From the NCBI GenBank assembly GCA_021156265.1, contig JAJNBR010000125.1:1-7949 (forward strand): DNA of 7,949 nucleotides. The letters run 5' to 3'. Positions 6,402-7,949 of this stretch are shown here, piece by piece. The notes beneath the pieces were generated by a model, which saw nothing but the letters and a program-made list of their open reading frames with translations, was not told where the DNA came from and did not search any database. The DNA comes from Flavipsychrobacter sp. (GTDB lineage: Bacteria > Bacteroidota > Bacteroidia > Chitinophagales > Chitinophagaceae). Made by a program: the position numbers and the translations under genes. The first letter of the stretch is position 1, and each line of letters starts with the position of its first letter.

Positions 6402-6800
6402 ATGAGACTATTATTTTTTCTTTTTGCCATACTCTTAACGCAAGCAGCCAGTGCGCAGGTAGAGCCACTCAGTTATAAAGCTGCCACACGGGAACTAAAG
6501 CAAGCTTACAACGAAGGCTCCTATACTAAGTTCAGGATGATGCTGAGTGATCTTGTAGAAAACGAGATCCCCATGCAGGAGCTGGCTGCCGTTTTCGATG
6601 CGTTGAAACCGACCTACGGGCAAATAAGTTCATTTCATTTTCTGGGACTCGACACACAAGGTGCGCGCTATACAGTAAGATTTCAAAAAGGGGCATTGGA
6701 TGTGGTGGTGCTGCTTGATGACAGCAACAAAGTATTGCGGCTGGAGTTTGAGCGCTATCGGGAGTTGATCAACCCGGCAGGAACGAAACGAAAGCCTTAG
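6402..6800 (+). CDS. Small secreted protein with DUF3887-like domain
   Basis: The 132-residue product has a Sec signal peptide (hydrophobic core LLFFLFAILL at 3-12, cleavage after ASA at residue 18), giving a mature periplasmic or secreted protein of about 114 residues with no lipobox. The mature part resembles DUF3887-type domains: a helical N-terminus (YNEGSYTKFRMML), then FDALKPTYGQISSF (about 63-76), RYTVRFQKGALDVVVLLDDSNKV (about 87-109) and a final strand. In Bacteroidota this fold often precedes serine hydrolase or beta-lactamase-like domains; here it stands alone, with no catalytic domain. The assignment is by pattern recognition and is moderate. The role is unknown. It lies 53 bp after the lipoprotein gene on the same strand and converges with rnc: its TAG (6798-6800) overlaps the rnc stop. 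Confidence 0.78.
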   Translation: MRLLFFLFAILLTQAASAQVEPLSYKAATRELKQAYNEGSYTKFRMMLSDLVENEIPMQELAAVFDALKPTYGQISSFHFLGLDTQGARYTVRFQKGALDVVVLLDDSNKVLRLEFERYRELINPAGTKRKP

Positions 6801-7516
6801 TTTTTTACTTTTAGTTTTTCCAGCGCTTTTTGTGCAGCTACCTGGCCGGCTTCTTTTTTGTTGTAGCCTGCACCGGTCTCTATCAGGTCGCCGTCCAGCA
6901 TTACACCAATGGTGAATACTTTGCGGGAGCCTTCTATTTTTTCTTCCAGGGTATCGAAGGTGAGCACAAAACTGTTTTTCTGCGCCCAGCTCAGGAGCTG
7001 GTTTTTATAATTGGTATCGGTGCTCTCCAGCATTGCGATATCAATATAGGGTTTGATAACCTGCTTTAAGATGAATTTCCGTGTGCGTGAAAAACCCTGG
7101 TCAAGGTACACAGCGCCTATCAGGGCTTCCAGCGCGTTGCCGAATATATGGCTGCGGCTCAGTCCCCTGTCATTCTGGTTGTACTGTACCAGCTTGTTCA
7201 GTCCCATGCGCAGTGCGACGTTATTCAACGTTTCGCGACGTACGATGCGTGAGCGCATTTCTGTAAGATAACCTTCGGGCTGTGTAGGATATTTTTTGAA
7301 CAGGTATTCAGCAACGATAGAACCCAAAATGGCATCGCCCAAAAATTCAAGACGCTCATTGTTCTGAGCCAACTCTTCAATTTTTGAGCGGTGCATTAAA
7401 GCCAGCTGGTAATACGGCAGGTGCTTGGGGGTATACCCTAACAGGTGCTCCAACTGCAGTACCAGCTGCTTGTTTGGTGAAAAAAAATGTAGGATCCGTG
7501 CTGTAAAACGACGCAA
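6797..7516 (-). CDS. rnc: Ribonuclease III
   Basis: RNase III is the cytosolic double-strand-specific endoribonuclease that processes rRNA precursors and structured mRNAs. The 239-residue product has the two expected parts. The catalytic domain (about 20-155) holds the family signature NERLEFLGD (53-61), with E54, E57 and D61 at the metal and catalytic positions, then EGYLTEMRSRIV (81-92) and GNALEALIGAVYLD (126-139) with E130. The double-stranded RNA-binding domain (about 167-237) ends GYNKKEAGQVAAQKALEKL. Position 127, Asp114 in Escherichia coli, is Asn here. The start is TTG at 7516-7514: the frame is closed just upstream by the fabF stop, and no ATG occurs before residue 41, which is already inside the domain. 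Only 3 nt separate the two genes, so rnc is probably translated by coupling. The stop, TAA on the minus strand, overlaps the stop of the convergent gene. Confidence 0.94.
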   Translation of the reverse strand: MRRFTARILHFFSPNKQLVLQLEHLLGYTPKHLPYYQLALMHRSKIEELAQNNERLEFLGDAILGSIVAEYLFKKYPTQPEGYLTEMRSRIVRRETLNNVALRMGLNKLVQYNQNDRGLSRSHIFGNALEALIGAVYLDQGFSRTRKFILKQVIKPYIDIAMLESTDTNYKNQLLSWAQKNSFVLTFDTLEEKIEGSRKVFTIGVMLDGDLIETGAGYNKKEAGQVAAQKALEKLKVKN

Positions 7517-7519
7517 AGC

Positions 7520-7949
7520 TTATCCCTCAAATTTTTTGAAGATCACAGATGCATTGTGCCCGCCAAATCCAAATGTATTGCTGAGCGCTGCGCGAACCTT
7601 TTTAGGCTGCGCTTTATGAAATGTGAAATTCAATCTTGGGTCGAAAGCCGGGTCGTCTGTAAAATGGTTGATGGTCGGCGGTATCAGGTCATTTACCGTT
7701 GCCATGATGGCGGCAATGGCTTCTATAGATCCGGCAGCACCCAGCAGGTGACCGGTCATAGATTTTGTTGAACTGATATTCAGGTTGAACGCATGTTCAC
7801 CAAATACACGCTGTATCGCAGTTGTTTCGCTGATATCGCCCAGCGGGGTAGAAGTACCGTGTACATTGATGTAGTCAATGTCTTCAGGTTGCATCTCGGC
7901 GTCTTCCAGCGCATTCTTCATTACGTTATAGGCGCCCAGCCCTTCGGGG
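7520..7949 (-). CDS. fabF: Beta-ketoacyl-ACP synthase II (C-terminal ~142 residues, 5' end beyond window)
   Basis: FabF condenses malonyl-ACP with a growing acyl chain in cytosolic fatty acid synthesis. The frame stays open to the right edge (PEGLGAYNV before the internal Met at 7921), so the N-terminal two-thirds of a ~415-residue protein, including the active-site Cys, are missing. Visible ketosynthase landmarks, numbered from the right edge, are the first catalytic His in INVHGTSTPLGD (H30), the Lys and second His in STKSMTGHLLGAAGS (K62, H67), PTINH, and the closing FGFGGHNASVIF glycine loop. A polyketide ketosynthase would share these motifs. The single-domain end and the immediately following rnc, as in the common acpP-fabF-rnc arrangement, favour FabF. 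The stop is TAA (7522-7520 on the minus strand). Confidence 0.93.
   Translation of the reverse strand, partial: PEGLGAYNVMKNALEDAEMQPEDIDYINVHGTSTPLGDISETTAIQRVFGEHAFNLNISSTKSMTGHLLGAAGSIEAIAAIMATVNDLIPPTINHFTDDPAFDPRLNFTFHKAQPKKVRAALSNTFGFGGHNASVIFKKFEG

Noticed and set aside
6364..6405. TCATTGG/CCAATGA pairing that would hide the ATG of the DUF3887-like gene
   Set aside because: It is a 7-bp stem with a 28-nt loop in an AT-rich gap and is expected by chance often enough. No supporting alternative structure is visible.
6764..6773. Perfect palindrome GTTGATCAAC near the end of the DUF3887-like gene
   Set aside because: It is inside coding sequence with no T-run after it in the rnc direction. 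It is too short, with no proper loop, to be the rnc terminator.

Overview
The window is chromosomal DNA from a member of the Bacteroidota, most likely Chitinophagaceae or a close relative. Four things point there: a long C-terminal piece of SprA, the type IX secretion translocon found only in this phylum; a perfect TAnnTTTG promoter element; start codons without Shine-Dalgarno sequences; and a lipoprotein plus a small secreted protein of the kind common in this family. The placement rests on recognised protein families and motifs, not on a database search.

Layout. Positions 1-2991 (+) hold the last ~996 residues of SprA; the start lies outside the window. A 119-bp gap then carries a promoter-like region: a 14-bp FNR-like palindrome and a TATATTTG -7 element. 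It leads into paaA-paaB-paaC-paaD (3111-5849, +), the structural and maturation genes of the ring-1,2-phenylacetyl-CoA epoxidase. PaaA is the di-iron catalytic subunit, PaaC its structural partner, PaaB the bridging subunit, and PaaD an MIP18/DUF59-type iron-sulfur or metal assembly factor. The reductase gene paaE, needed to feed electrons to PaaA, is not next to them. A strong hairpin with a UNCG-type tetraloop separates paaA from paaB. Two small exported proteins follow: a lipoprotein of unknown function (5911-6348) and a DUF3887-like secreted protein (6402-6800).

On the opposite strand, fabF (3' part only, running off the right edge) and rnc form a tightly coupled pair, with 3 nt between the fabF stop and a TTG start for rnc. 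They converge on the DUF3887-like gene, and the stop codons overlap.

How the parts work together. The paa genes encode one enzyme, which converts phenylacetyl-CoA to its 1,2-epoxide using O2. The flanking genes (secretion, RNA processing, fatty acid synthesis) have no evident functional link to it. I see no mobile element, CRISPR array, tRNA, rRNA or clearly new multi-gene system. The points most worth a second look are regulatory: the FNR-like box at a class II spacing from the paa promoter, and the hairpin inside the operon.
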